Shown here piece after piece: positions 1-8,770 of a DNA stretch of 64,000 bases. The translations under genes and the position numbers were made by a program. This stretch comes from Litorimonas sp963972195. GTDB lineage: Bacteria; Pseudomonadota; Alphaproteobacteria; Caulobacterales; Maricaulaceae. Location: positions 1 to 64,000 of the forward strand of contig CAXATH010000002.1 in the NCBI GenBank assembly GCA_963972195.1, in the 5' to 3' direction. Under the pieces are notes generated by a model. It was not told where the DNA came from, made no database searches, and saw only the letters and a program-made list of their open reading frames with translations. Every line of letters begins with the position of its first letter. Position 1 is the stretch's first letter.

Positions 1-214
1 GCATGAGGCCTTTACTGGATCAACATGCGCAGATGCAAAAATCCTTTGAACCGCTCGGACTAAAACTAGAGGCAATGCGCTTGCCTGCTTTGGAATTACA
101 AAAGCAAATGCAAGAAGCCATGCGGCCTATCGCAATGTTCCAAACAAATATGTTAGCGAGCATGAGGCCTTTACTGGATCAACATGCGCAGATGCAAAAA
201 TCCTTTGAACCGCT
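1..214 (+). repeat. Direct repeat, 55 bp exact, period 159 bp
   Basis: Bases 1-55 recur without mismatch at 160-214. The offset of 159 bp is 53 codons, so the repeat stays in frame inside the SH3-domain protein. Exact nucleotide identity, not only protein similarity, suggests recent duplication or continuing recombination. The left copy is cut by the window edge, so more copies may lie upstream. Confidence 0.9.
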
Positions 215-812
215 TGCTTTAGAGTTGGCTAAACTTCCGATTGGAGAAATCGAGTCGAGCATTCGAACTTTCGCTGAACTTAGCAACGATGAAGTCGATA
301 TCGAATACGTAGATTCCGAGGAAAGCGGTTATTCCGTTGATGGTGAATTCGTCTCGATAGAGGATGTCAAATCTGATCTGACGAAGATCCTGAAAAAACA
401 AACTACCGCCGATACAAAGCTCGAAGAAGTTATTAAAGAAATACAAAAACTAAAAGGTAAAACAAAGGACATCATTCTAGCTCTTGTTGTAGGTTTTCTT
501 TTTTTCCTACTTTCAACCTACAATCCACTTCCGAGCAAAGCTAATTTGCACGATGTAAAAACTTCTGCAAACCAAATTGAATTGACAATCGGACAAAAAC
601 AATACCTTCGGTATGTTTATGTGAAGACCGTATTACATGTTAGAGAAGATGCTTACATTCATAGTGAAGTAGTCGATTTTCTGCATCCTGGAACCGTGAT
701 CGTGTTAGTTCAAAAGGACAAAAATTGGTCATATGTTACATACCAGAACCCAATAACTGGCGAGAACGAAAGTGGTTGGGTTTTCTCACGGTATCTCAAA
801 AAGTTTAATTAA
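1..812 (+). CDS. SH3-domain membrane protein with internal repeat, 5' end outside the window
   Basis: The reading frame is open to the left edge, so the gene probably starts upstream; the first in-window ATG (position 3) gives 269 residues. The N-terminal part carries Met/Gln-rich units (MRPLLDQHAQMQKSFEPL at residues 1-18 and again at 54-71), followed by an acidic stretch (about 92-120), a helical linker, one transmembrane segment (about 156-173) and a C-terminal bacterial SH3-like domain (about 198-267, with LHVRE and GWVFSRYL). SH3b domains usually bind cell-wall peptides or other proteins. The topology would put the repeats in the cytoplasm and SH3 outside. The region is A+T-rich compared with the rest of the window. 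I recognise no specific family and assign no function. Confidence 0.7.
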   Translation, partial: MRPLLDQHAQMQKSFEPLGLKLEAMRLPALELQKQMQEAMRPIAMFQTNMLASMRPLLDQHAQMQKSFEPLALELAKLPIGEIESSIRTFAELSNDEVDIEYVDSEESGYSVDGEFVSIEDVKSDLTKILKKQTTADTKLEEVIKEIQKLKGKTKDIILALVVGFLFFLLSTYNPLPSKANLHDVKTSANQIELTIGQKQYLRYVYVKTVLHVREDAYIHSEVVDFLHPGTVIVLVQKDKNWSYVTYQNPITGENESGWVFSRYLKKFN

Positions 813-1058
813 ATTATTTCTACCATTTTATACCCTGCGGTCTTCCACTCTACGTTCTCTTCCAAGCTTAAATGCTTGGGACGAAACAAAAATACTCCCG
901 CTGGAACGGGCAAATAGTCTAATGACCGCTTTGGGGATGAAATTGCCATGGACTGAAATGGGCCGGTAACGGACAGTCTGCTCCTGGCGACACACGCGAT
1001 AAAAATGGTCAGCCATGGGCCGGGCGGAACATAGGCCGTTCTAAGGCATTACCTTGAC

Positions 1059-1847
1059 ATGACCATATACCAAACGCGCGCAGGGCGCGGAAAACCCCTC
1101 CTGCTTATCCACGGACTGGGGGCAACCTGCCGCTCGTGGGAAACTATCTCTCCTGCGCTGGCTGGAGCCAGGGAAGTGATCGCCCTGGACCTGCCCGGCC
1201 ACGGGCAGTCACCTGAAGAGTCCGACAGCGGCACGTTTGAAGGGCTGGCGCGCAGCCTCGATGATTGGCTCAGCGCGGGGGGTCTCACAGGGGTCGATAT
1301 GGTTGGCAGTTCTCTGGGCGCTCGCTTGGTGCTAGAGATGGCGCGGCGCGGCCACGCCGGCGCGGTGGTCGCGCTGGATCCGGGTGGCTTCTGGCAGGGA
1401 TGGGAGCGTAGTTTCTTCAACACTACAATCACGGCATCGCTTGCCTTGGTTCGCGCGCTGCGACCGGCGCTTCCTGCGATCACCGGAAATGTCGTAGGCC
1501 GGACCGCCCTTATGGCCCAGCTCTCTGCAAGGCCGTGGAAACTCGACCCCGATTTCGTCGCGCGCGAACTGAAGTCATTGGCGGATACGCCAACCGTAGG
1601 CTCACTTGTGAAGGATCTCGCTAACGGCCCAATGCAGGAGGGGCCTGCGAAAACGTCCGCACCGATTGTGATTGGATGGGGCCGCAAGGATCGACTGTGT
1701 CTCCCGCAGCAGGCGGACCGCGCGATGTCGGCTTTCCCCAAAGCGAAGATGCACTGGTTCGAACGCAGCGGACACTTCCCGATGTGGGATCGGCCAGAGG
1801 AGACCGTCAAGGTCATTCTGGATGCAACGGATCAGTCAGGATCGTAA
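1059..1847 (+). CDS. Alpha/beta hydrolase
   Basis: A 262-residue serine hydrolase of the alpha/beta fold. The oxyanion-hole motif HGLG is at residues 18-21, the nucleophile elbow GSSLG at 83-87 (Ser85), a probable acid Asp211 lies in GWGRKD, and the general base is His239 in RSGHF. The length and motif order fit the esterase/lactonase/haloalkane dehalogenase superfamily; substrate cannot be told. The gene is clearly richer in G+C than both flanks and stands alone between gene-poor stretches, which suggests it was acquired. There is no clear Shine-Dalgarno sequence before the ATG. Confidence 0.85.
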   Translation: MTIYQTRAGRGKPLLLIHGLGATCRSWETISPALAGAREVIALDLPGHGQSPEESDSGTFEGLARSLDDWLSAGGLTGVDMVGSSLGARLVLEMARRGHAGAVVALDPGGFWQGWERSFFNTTITASLALVRALRPALPAITGNVVGRTALMAQLSARPWKLDPDFVARELKSLADTPTVGSLVKDLANGPMQEGPAKTSAPIVIGWGRKDRLCLPQQADRAMSAFPKAKMHWFERSGHFPMWDRPEETVKVILDATDQSGS

Positions 1848-2221
1848 TAGCACTGCAATTATCGAAGCGGAAGGTCGACGGCTTTAATTTGGGTTCGCCA
1901 CGCATTGGCGCTTTTTGGGTCGATGAACGGAGCTCGCTCGGAGGTTAGATATTCGGTAAATTATCTATCGCAATGGGGCAGAAAAACCGAGCGTTTTTTA
2001 GCGGCTCGCTCAAGAAGTTGTTAGGTCTAACGGCAGGTTTTGGGTGGATTGTGTTGAAAAAGTCGGCCTCTTAGAGGTCGTGTAATTTAATTCTCTGTGA
2101 GGGGGCGTCAAACGTTACACTAAAACTAAGCTGTCCATATACGAGTTAGCCTCTCGCTAAGGTCCGCAATGGGGATTCTTGGAGCATTGAAGAATAATTA
2201 TTCCGTGATATAAATTTGGCC
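1848..2221. other. Gene-poor stretch, possible mobile-element scar
   Basis: No ORF here shows protein-like features. The stretch has short imperfect palindromes (2018-2029 and 2066-2076) and the motif gtgttgaaaaagtcgg at 2051-2066. From memory this resembles terminal repeats of some insertion sequences, but no partner end or transposase is visible. It may be the scar of an old insertion. Confidence 0.3.
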
Positions 2222-2470
2222 ATGGCTGAACAGCGAGATTTCCAGGCACAGTTCATTGAGGTCTTTCAGCCTGTTTTTATGTGGGGGGTCGCCGCTTTAG
2301 AATTGGCGCTCGTCATTTACACTTTTTATTTGGAATTTCGAACAGGAAACGGGCCATCCCTCCTTTATACAATAATGCCTCTAAGCATCGCAATTGCGAT
2401 CATTTGGGCCGTTCTATCGGTCCTCATAACGCTTCTGATAGTTGGTATTAAAAACCGGGCCATTCGTTGA
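2222..2470 (+). CDS. Small two-helix membrane protein
   Basis: An 82-residue hypothetical protein. A short polar N-terminus (MAEQRDFQAQF) precedes two hydrophobic helices, about residues 17-36 and 47-74, and a basic end (KNRAIR), so both ends are probably cytoplasmic. An in-frame TTG six bases upstream could also start it, but the ATG is preferred. It stands alone after the gene-poor stretch and 78 bp before the DMT transporter on the same strand. No family recognised. Confidence 0.6.
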   Translation: MAEQRDFQAQFIEVFQPVFMWGVAALELALVIYTFYLEFRTGNGPSLLYTIMPLSIAIAIIWAVLSVLITLLIVGIKNRAIR

Positions 2471-2548
2471 AGTGCGCGTCTGCGCTCACATCCGCTATCG
2501 CGATTATAGATGGGTGCACTCTCGTTTAAATTACCCTAAGCACTGATA

Positions 2549-3451
2549 ATGAATTTCCGTGATTTCATTCTTCTCTCTTCGGTCTGCTTTGTGTGGGGCT
2601 TGAATATTGTTGTCACGCGGTGGGTTGTATTTGACGCGGCTGTCCCGCCGCTGTTTTTTGCTGCCGTCCGTTTTCTTGGCGTCGCCGTTTGTCTCGTTCC
2701 TTTTTTACGGCCCATTCCCAAAGATTTAAAAACCTTGTTTCTGATTTCGTTTTTCATCGGCTCAGGACATTTCGCATTGCTCTTTGTGGGTTTGGCAAAT
2801 GCAGAGGCCTCCGCGGCCGCCGTGGTCGGGCAAATGGGCGTGCCCTTTGCAACATTAATGAGCATGGCGTTTTTAGGCGAAACAATCGGCTGGAGGCGGG
2901 GTTTGGGAATCATGCTGGCCTTTGCGGGCGTCCTCCTGATTGCCGTGGACCCCGGAAGCTTCACCATATCTTTCGGGCTGCTCTATATTGGAGCGGCGGC
3001 GTTTGTCGGCGCAGTGGGCGGTATTTTGATGAAACGTATGTCCCCTGTCACAGCCCTCCAAAGTCAGGCCTGGATTGGCCTGTTTTCCTTCGCGCCGCTG
3101 TTTGTCGTTTCCGCCCTGTTAGAGCGCGGACAAGTGGGAAGCTATATTGCAGGAGGATGGTGGGTCTGGATCGCTACAGCCTTCGCCGTGGTGGGCGTCT
3201 CCATTTTTGGTCATGGCGGTTTTTACCACCTCATAAAGAAATATGACATTTCTCTATTGTCACCCCTGACGCTTATGACGCCGATTTGGGGCGTTGTTCT
3301 AAGTATAATCCTACTAAACGAAGCCATCACGCCGCAGCTCATATTGGGGTCAGCCATTTCCCTCGGCGGCGTTCTTATTATCGCGCTGCGTCCAAATAAA
3401 ACCCTGCCTGACGCCGGGGTAGTGAAAAAGCTCGGGAGCGGTGGCTCCTGA
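2549..3451 (+). CDS. EamA-family (DMT) transporter
   Basis: A 300-residue inner-membrane protein with about ten hydrophobic helices, arranged as two EamA repeats typical of the drug/metabolite transporter superfamily. The first half has the usual early WGLN motif (residues 16-19) and an FLGE end (about 108-111); the second repeat ends with LILGSAISLGGVLII and a short polar tail. Members export amino acids, nucleobases or other small molecules; the substrate cannot be inferred. Monocistronic from the spacing. Confidence 0.9.
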   Translation: MNFRDFILLSSVCFVWGLNIVVTRWVVFDAAVPPLFFAAVRFLGVAVCLVPFLRPIPKDLKTLFLISFFIGSGHFALLFVGLANAEASAAAVVGQMGVPFATLMSMAFLGETIGWRRGLGIMLAFAGVLLIAVDPGSFTISFGLLYIGAAAFVGAVGGILMKRMSPVTALQSQAWIGLFSFAPLFVVSALLERGQVGSYIAGGWWVWIATAFAVVGVSIFGHGGFYHLIKKYDISLLSPLTLMTPIWGVVLSIILLNEAITPQLILGSAISLGGVLIIALRPNKTLPDAGVVKKLGSGGS

Positions 3452-3477
3452 ACTAGAAATTTGACGCGCTCAGCGTC

Positions 3478-4149
3478 TTAGCCCTTCATCTCACTGATAA
3501 ATGCATCCGCTGCCGCTATGGACTGCTCCATATCTGCGATAAGGCGCGCGACGTCTGTTTCCAGCTCTGCCGTTTCTGTTCCGAGGGCGGCTATCGCGCG
3601 GGCGTTGAGGTTATGTTTCAAATAGAGCACGCGGTCATTAAACACGGTCAGGACCGGATCCATAGAGGCGATGGCCGCGTCCATTTTGGCTACCATCACG
3701 TCATATCTCTGCTCGGTATCGCGTAGCTGGCGTTCGGAATTTCGGCGAAGGCTGGCATCTGAATATTGTCCTAGCTCCTCTTCCCATTCCTTGAACAAGT
3801 CGCGGGCGACGCGTTTGACGGAGTCGACCCGGTTGCGGGCGTCATCGGCCTGGCTCTCCGCGCGGTCATAGGCGCGGCTCATATCGTCGTAAGTGTCTTC
3901 AAGCTCGCCGCCATTGACCGCCACGACGGCGCGAAACGCGGTCAATGCATCGACAAATTCTTCTTTTGCTTCGGCTTGTGACTCTGCCGCGCTTTCGACG
4001 CGGTCAACCAAGATGTCCCGTTTTTCAATCCCAAATCGTTCCTGAATATTATAGGCGGCGCTCGCGCAGCTCGCGAGGACCATCGGCGCAATCAGGAAAA
4101 GCGCGAGAAATTTTACCAGAGGGGCGAGGGGCGTTTTACGTCGGGTCAT
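3478..4149 (-). CDS. DUF2959 family lipoprotein
   Basis: A 223-residue protein with a lipoprotein signal: hydrophobic residues 12-27 and a lipobox ending at Cys28 (MVLASC). The mature part is almost entirely charged alpha helix and likely coiled coil, including the VESAAESQAEAKEEF segment, which matches the DUF2959 pattern. Function is not established. A Shine-Dalgarno-like AAGAGAT precedes the ATG. It converges with the DMT transporter. Confidence 0.8.
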   Translation of the reverse strand: MTRRKTPLAPLVKFLALFLIAPMVLASCASAAYNIQERFGIEKRDILVDRVESAAESQAEAKEEFVDALTAFRAVVAVNGGELEDTYDDMSRAYDRAESQADDARNRVDSVKRVARDLFKEWEEELGQYSDASLRRNSERQLRDTEQRYDVMVAKMDAAIASMDPVLTVFNDRVLYLKHNLNARAIAALGTETAELETDVARLIADMEQSIAAADAFISEMKG

Positions 4150-4292
4150 GAATATCTCTTTTGGCTCAAGGTATTATTGGGCGGGTCGTGAAGGCCTTAA
4201 TAGGGGTCTCTGCGCGGTTTGGCCAGACGGGAGTGGGTTTGCCGATCAAACTACCCATCAGGTTAGACCTTTTAGACCTTATTCTCCTTCCC

Positions 4293-4320
4293 AAATAAAA
4301 AAGCCCGCCTAAGCGGGCTT
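4293..4320 (-). terminator. Rho-independent terminator of the TonB receptor gene
   Basis: An 8-bp perfect stem (aagcccgc/gcgggctt, 4301-4308 with 4313-4320) with a 4-base loop. Read on the minus strand it is followed by a T-rich tract (4293-4300). It lies just past the stop codon of the receptor gene at 4347. Confidence 0.9.
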
Positions 4321-4346
4321 GATTTGCTGCGTCACGATCAGTCGGA

Positions 4347-6728
4347 TTAATAATTAAATCGTGCCGTGACCCCGACGGTTCTAGGCGTGTTCGTCCGGAA
4401 ACCGAGCCGGGCCCGTCCGCCGCGCTCGCGGTCAAAAGACAAATTGGTGTTTTTGTCGAAAAGGTTGGTCGCGTAGAGTTGCAGGCTCCAGTTATCGAAG
4501 TCCAAACCGCCGATGAGGTTGAAAATCTCGTAAGGATCTAGTTTCAAATCAACATTGGTAATTTCCGCGCCTGTGGCGCCTCCAAATGGGAGGCCGGAGG
4601 CAAAGCTGCCCGCACCGAAGGTTTGATCCCCTGGCTGCGTAAATCGCGTTCCAACAGACTGTACGGAAGCTGTGATATAGCCGCCGCCGGTTTCGCTGAA
4701 GGGATTTTCAAAGAGGCGCGTTGCGCTCGCTGAAATTTGAACTTCTGGAACGGATGGTAGTCTATTGCCTGTTTTCAGGCCGCCAATAATGGCGCCTGTT
4801 CCGTCCACAACTGTGGAGTCAAATTCGGCTTCGATGAAGCTGCCGGATAAACCAAATTCCCAATCATCCCCCGCCGGAGCGTTGAATTCAAACTCTACGC
4901 CGGCTGTGTGTGCTTCGGGTACGTTAAAAACAATCCGCGAGGAGCAGGAGCCCGCATCCAGAGTTGCCTGAAGATTTGTAATATCCGTATAAAACGCGGC
5001 GGCGTTAAAGGTCAGACCGTTTTTACGGATTTTGATACCGCCTTCATAGTTCCAAAGCGTTTCATCGTCATAATCTTGAAAACCTCCAAAAATGGCGAGA
5101 TCTTCAGCGTTACATAATCCAGTGTTGAGAGGATCATTCACGCCCCCGAGACGGAAGCCTTGTGAGGCCTGTGCATTTAGAGTTACAGCGTCTGAAACGT
5201 CATAACTCATGAGCAAGCGCGGCGTGAAGCCGGTTGAGGAGGTTTCATCGGTTTGAAGCGGGCCGCCTGCTGCGAAAAGTCCGCCTGTTTTAATGTCTCT
5301 TGTTTCTTCAAAGTCGTAATAGCGTCCGCCAGCGGTCAAGGTTAGCTTTTCGGTTAAGTCATAACTTGCTTCACCAAATATCGCGTATTGGGTGAGGTCA
5401 TAAGGCAAGTCCGAATTAAAGGGAGAGTCAGCCGGAAAGCCATTGGCTACAGCCGCGGCGGTGCCTACTCCTAAGGTCGCATCCGTCGCGGCGTCATATC
5501 CGGGCGTAGGGAGGCGCTGAGTGTAAACACGTTGGGTATCGGCGTAAAACCCGCCAATCAGCCATTGAAACCGGCTCTCATTATTGGAGGATAGACGTAA
5601 TTCCTGCGTGATTTGTTCTACATCCGTAGTATCACGGAGATTGGCGGGCAAGGTAACTGCAGAGTCCGGAAAGCCCAAATCGACAGAAACAGAACCGGTC
5701 AAGGCGCTCCCGTCACGGCTTACTAAAATTTCGCGTTCCGTATAGCTGGTGATAGAGGTGAAATCGACACCGCCAAATCCATAATTGACCGTGAGATCTC
5801 CGATTAAGGTTTCGTCTTTAAACTCTTCGTCAAGAAGCAAGAATTGCTGACGTTCGTCAAAGGTCACGGCTGGTCGGGTGGTTGTAAAGGGGTTGGCAAA
5901 CAGGTTGAAAACTTCCTGACGGTTAAAGCCGCCCGTTTCGATTTCCTGATAGACAATCCGAGGCGTAATACTGAAATTATCTGTCGGTTCAAAGCTAAGA
6001 GCAATGCGGCCTCCAATTCGGGAGCCATCATTCACATCCTCGTCAATACTTCCGTCTTCGCGAAGGGCGTCAATAAATCCTGCATATTCCGTGTAATAGC
6101 CGACCGCGCGAAAGGCGGCTTTACCGTCCATAAAAGGCTGATTGACCATGCCTTTCAGATGTCCGCCTATGCCGCCATCTGTGACTGTGTTCGCATCAAC
6201 TTCCAGCGAAGCTTCGGTTTCATTTAGATTCGGTTGATTGGTAATAAAACGAACTGTTCCGCCCACTGAACCGGAACCGAAAAGTGTGCCCTGCGGACCT
6301 CTTAGTGTTTCGACGCGATTCAGATCGAAAAGATCCAGATCCGGTGTAAACAAAGACAATGAGATAACGCTCTCATCAAGATAGACCCCGACTTGCTCTT
6401 TCACGCCGGGTTGGTCGCGTACAATTTGTCCAGCTGAAACGCCCCGAATGGCAACTTGGCTTTGCCCAGGGCCGAGGTTTTGAATAGTCAGCCCTGCCAC
6501 ATTACGCGAGACATCTTCGAGGTTAGTTGCGCCAGTCCGTTGTATATCCTCTTGGGTCAGGGCATTAATTGAAAATGGAACATCTTGGATGGTTGAGGCC
6601 CGTTTGGTGGCCGTCACGATAACTTCGTCATCCACTGTTTGCGACAAAGCCGTCGTTCCGCTGGCAGCCATTAAGGCGGTCAAAGAGACGGCAAGAGTTG
6701 CGCGCTTTTTCAAAGGCTTAAAAAACAT
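4347..6728 (-). CDS. TonB-dependent outer-membrane receptor
   Basis: A 793-residue receptor with a signal peptide (residues 1-about 29), a TonB box-like segment DEVIVTATKR (about 34-43), a plug domain (about 48-165, with VETLRGPQGTLFGSGSVGG), a 22-strand barrel, and a terminal aromatic residue (ARFNY). It would take up a large or scarce substrate across the outer membrane using TonB energy. The substrate is not readable; no regulator, transporter or glycoside hydrolase adjoins it. The barrel style (FEFNAPAGDDW, NLFDKNTNLSF) is common in sphingomonad and hyphomonad receptors. A GGGGAAG ribosome site precedes the start, and a terminator follows. Confidence 0.95.
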   Translation of the reverse strand: MFFKPLKKRATLAVSLTALMAASGTTALSQTVDDEVIVTATKRASTIQDVPFSINALTQEDIQRTGATNLEDVSRNVAGLTIQNLGPGQSQVAIRGVSAGQIVRDQPGVKEQVGVYLDESVISLSLFTPDLDLFDLNRVETLRGPQGTLFGSGSVGGTVRFITNQPNLNETEASLEVDANTVTDGGIGGHLKGMVNQPFMDGKAAFRAVGYYTEYAGFIDALREDGSIDEDVNDGSRIGGRIALSFEPTDNFSITPRIVYQEIETGGFNRQEVFNLFANPFTTTRPAVTFDERQQFLLLDEEFKDETLIGDLTVNYGFGGVDFTSITSYTEREILVSRDGSALTGSVSVDLGFPDSAVTLPANLRDTTDVEQITQELRLSSNNESRFQWLIGGFYADTQRVYTQRLPTPGYDAATDATLGVGTAAAVANGFPADSPFNSDLPYDLTQYAIFGEASYDLTEKLTLTAGGRYYDFEETRDIKTGGLFAAGGPLQTDETSSTGFTPRLLMSYDVSDAVTLNAQASQGFRLGGVNDPLNTGLCNAEDLAIFGGFQDYDDETLWNYEGGIKIRKNGLTFNAAAFYTDITNLQATLDAGSCSSRIVFNVPEAHTAGVEFEFNAPAGDDWEFGLSGSFIEAEFDSTVVDGTGAIIGGLKTGNRLPSVPEVQISASATRLFENPFSETGGGYITASVQSVGTRFTQPGDQTFGAGSFASGLPFGGATGAEITNVDLKLDPYEIFNLIGGLDFDNWSLQLYATNLFDKNTNLSFDRERGGRARLGFRTNTPRTVGVTARFNY

Positions 6729-6888
6729 AAACTTCCCCTTCTTTATTTATTTCAAGAAGTTGAGCATGAGCCTGAAAAAAGGGCAAAAAAAGGGCAAATT
6801 CAAATACAAATCTACAAATTTTAGAATTGTGACATTAAAGCAACAGGAACTATTAGGCGTTATGTGCGTCTCGTTGATCTAAAGATTG

Positions 6889-7152
6889 TTACCGCAACTG
6901 ACTATCCTTACTCCCGCGTCGGTTAATGCCTACGCTCACTTGTTGTCCGTCCCGTTCGGCTTGGCACAGCACGCAGGTCTTTACACCCGGCAAGGCCTCT
7001 CTTCGGGCTTTGGGGATTTCGTCTCCGCATTCGACGCATTCTTTGGCGCTTTCGCCTTGGGGCATGCGTTTTCGGGCGGCTTTCACCGCGTCCGATACTG
7101 TATCGTCGATTTGATCTTGTATTGCGCCGTCTCGCGTCCACCCGCCTGCCAT
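6889..7152 (-). CDS. YbiI-type DksA/TraR zinc-finger protein
   Basis: An 87-residue protein with a four-Cys zinc finger (Cys39, Cys42, Cys60, Cys63) of the DksA/TraR class. It closely follows E. coli YbiI along its length, including the IP.ARREALPGV core and the NRRGSKDSQLR end. It lacks the long coiled coil that lets DksA reach the RNA polymerase channel, so its role is uncertain; short members may still touch polymerase. The frame is open further upstream, but ATG at 7152 has a strong AAGAGGAGA site. It is the last gene of the operon, 13 bp after the DUF1989 gene. Confidence 0.85.
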   Translation of the reverse strand: MAGGWTRDGAIQDQIDDTVSDAVKAARKRMPQGESAKECVECGDEIPKARREALPGVKTCVLCQAERDGQQVSVGINRRGSKDSQLR

Positions 7153-7165
7153 AAGCCGTCTCCTC

Positions 7166-7771
7166 TTAAATTGCCTCTTCAGAAATATAGTAATCAATGG
7201 GTTTAAAATCAAAATTATTGGATTGGCCCGCCGAGCAAGCTGTGAGCGCGACGATCATATCCATCTCTGCCCGAAAGCGGGTAAACTGCCCGGCTTTGCT
7301 TTTGGGCGGCCTCACTTCAATCTCCCCCGTATCGCCATCCACATGCACATACATGAAGATGTTAAAAGCGATTGGGACTTGGTCCGGACCAATGCCGTAT
7401 TGGGCCACCGCTGCCGACAAATTCCCGAAGCAGCCGCGATGCGGGTCGTCTTCGTTGTAAAGCTTGCGGAACATTTCGGCAGAGCAGGGCGTCAAAGTGA
7501 AATCATGCCGCTCGACCTGATCTTCTCCGATCGTCCACATTGGCGTGCTCCGGTTCGAGTAGAGAATGTCATCCGTTGTGAGAAAGAGCCGGCTCGCATA
7601 GTCAATACTGCGGCCAGACGATAGATGCTCGCGGGGGTCTTCCGCGTTGTAACTTATCATATCCGAGACTTGTTCGCCCTCAGGGTCGATCACTGTCAGG
7701 TACTGACCCTTCTTAATTTTAAACCCGGTACCGGACCGAGGCGGGATGCGATGTATTTGGGGCTCGCTCAT
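7166..7771 (-). CDS. DUF1989 (urea carboxylase-associated) family protein
   Basis: A 201-residue DUF1989 protein. Family-type residues visible are the GEQVSD segment (32-37), His89-Asp90, Cys96, His111 with Cys114 and Asn117, Cys179, Asn185-Asn186 and Pro191. The best characterised DUF1989 proteins are the two subunits of carboxyguanidine deiminase in guanidine breakdown, formerly called urea carboxylase-associated proteins. The start overlaps the stop of the N-oxygenase gene (ATGA), so the two are probably translationally coupled. No urea or guanidine carboxylase lies nearby. I infer, not show, that it acts on a guanidino or hydroxyguanidino compound. Confidence 0.85.
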   Translation of the reverse strand: MSEPQIHRIPPRSGTGFKIKKGQYLTVIDPEGEQVSDMISYNAEDPREHLSSGRSIDYASRLFLTTDDILYSNRSTPMWTIGEDQVERHDFTLTPCSAEMFRKLYNEDDPHRGCFGNLSAAVAQYGIGPDQVPIAFNIFMYVHVDGDTGEIEVRPPKSKAGQFTRFRAEMDMIVALTACSAGQSNNFDFKPIDYYISEEAI

Positions 7772-8505
7772 TTTTTAGCCTCCGAAGCAGGTGCATCATG
7801 TCGAAATGGACATTTCCAGTCCTCGTCCAGCTTGCGACCTGAATATTGCCGGGCTTCGGAAGAAAGGCCGAAATCATCCAGCATCGGATTAATGGAGCCG
7901 TTTATCTCCAGCTCCCGTTCACGGATAATCTTCTTTAATCTGTCATATCGGCCATCTTCGCGAAGGCGGTTAAACTGCAGATTGGAATTAAATACCAATA
8001 CAGGATATGGCGTGCGACGCGCGGCGCGAGAAGAATTAGGATGCATGCCAACAATAAAGAAAGGATGGCCAGCGATGCTCGTCGAAAAATGTGGATTTTC
8101 CGGGTCTGAAGACACTCCGGAATTCCACTTCAGCGAGAGCGCTTCACTTTCATCGACGAGGGAGTTCAATTGCTGGAAAAGTTTATCCTCAAACTCTATT
8201 TCTGAAGATGTGTCATTGTTCGGAAAGATAGCGACAAAAGACTGGACGCGCGGATCATCTGGCGAAAGAGAAGCGACATATTCCATTAAATCAAGATGCA
8301 AGCTAGCTGCCCCCTCTTCGCCGGCCAGTTTGTCATAAACGCGAAATGTTACCGCGCTTTGCGATAAAGCAGCCTTCGCGCCGACACATGGAAAATCAGG
8401 GGATTGAATGTAGTCTTTGATCTCAGTGATGGCTTGGAGTTCGTTTGTCTTGTAGAATACGGCAGGCGAAAGCTGGGAGTTAATTTTAATTTGGCGACGA
8501 GGCAT
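7768..8505 (-). CDS. YqcI/YcgG family heme N-oxygenase (GntA/DcsA-like)
   Basis: A 245-residue protein of the YqcI/YcgG family. Hallmarks are FPCVGAKAAL (38-47), a His147/GMHPNSSR segment (153-160) followed by ARR, and the C-terminal QYSGR (220-224) and WKCPF (230-234). Characterised relatives are heme enzymes that hydroxylate guanidino nitrogens: DcsA makes N-hydroxyarginine for D-cycloserine, and GntA acts in guanitoxin synthesis. Neither of those pathways is present here, so the substrate is unknown; arginine or another guanidino compound is an inference. It sits in an operon after a small hydrophilic protein and before DUF1989. Confidence 0.85.
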   Translation of the reverse strand: MPRRQIKINSQLSPAVFYKTNELQAITEIKDYIQSPDFPCVGAKAALSQSAVTFRVYDKLAGEEGAASLHLDLMEYVASLSPDDPRVQSFVAIFPNNDTSSEIEFEDKLFQQLNSLVDESEALSLKWNSGVSSDPENPHFSTSIAGHPFFIVGMHPNSSRAARRTPYPVLVFNSNLQFNRLREDGRYDRLKKIIRERELEINGSINPMLDDFGLSSEARQYSGRKLDEDWKCPFRHDAPASEAKK

Positions 8506-8513
8506 GACTGTCC

Positions 8514-8741
8514 TTACCCCCGGTCGTCGGTTTCGCTGGTCGGCTTTGGCAGGTCGTCCTTGTCGAGATCAGATAGGTTGCTTTCTTCAACAGACTTTTT
8601 TGTCTTCGTCAGAGCGTCTTGTTTTAAAGCAGGGGAAGCCTCGTTCAAATTCGTGGCGTTGGCCTCCTCCCGATTTTCTTTCCACTCTTCCTTTTCCTTT
8701 TCATGCAACTTTTCAGCAGATTTTTTATCAGAATGGGTCAT
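8514..8741 (-). CDS. Small hydrophilic protein, first gene of the N-oxygenase operon
   Basis: A 75-residue, very charged protein (Lys, Glu and Asp rich, no Cys, no hydrophobic core), probably disordered. The start chosen is ATG 8741, which has GGAGAGAG just upstream; an in-frame ATG lies 12 bases earlier. Its stop is 8 bp before the N-oxygenase start, so the genes are almost certainly co-transcribed. Proteins of this kind are common in stress regulons, which agrees with the EcfG-like promoter 22-30 bases upstream. No family recognised. Confidence 0.65.
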   Translation of the reverse strand: MTHSDKKSAEKLHEKEKEEWKENREEANATNLNEASPALKQDALTKTKKSVEESNLSDLDKDDLPKPTSETDDRG

Positions 8742-8770
8742 TTCTCTCTCCATATTTTCCGAACTGAGTC

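Noticed and set aside
828..1058. Short open frames on both strands before the hydrolase
   Set aside because: No ribosome site or family match; the peptides look random. The gap was considered as a broken transposase, but no transposase motif could be read.
1049..1816. 255-codon open frame antisense to the alpha/beta hydrolase
   Set aside because: It mirrors a real gene with a full catalytic triad, and its protein has no family features; long antisense frames are expected in G+C-rich DNA.
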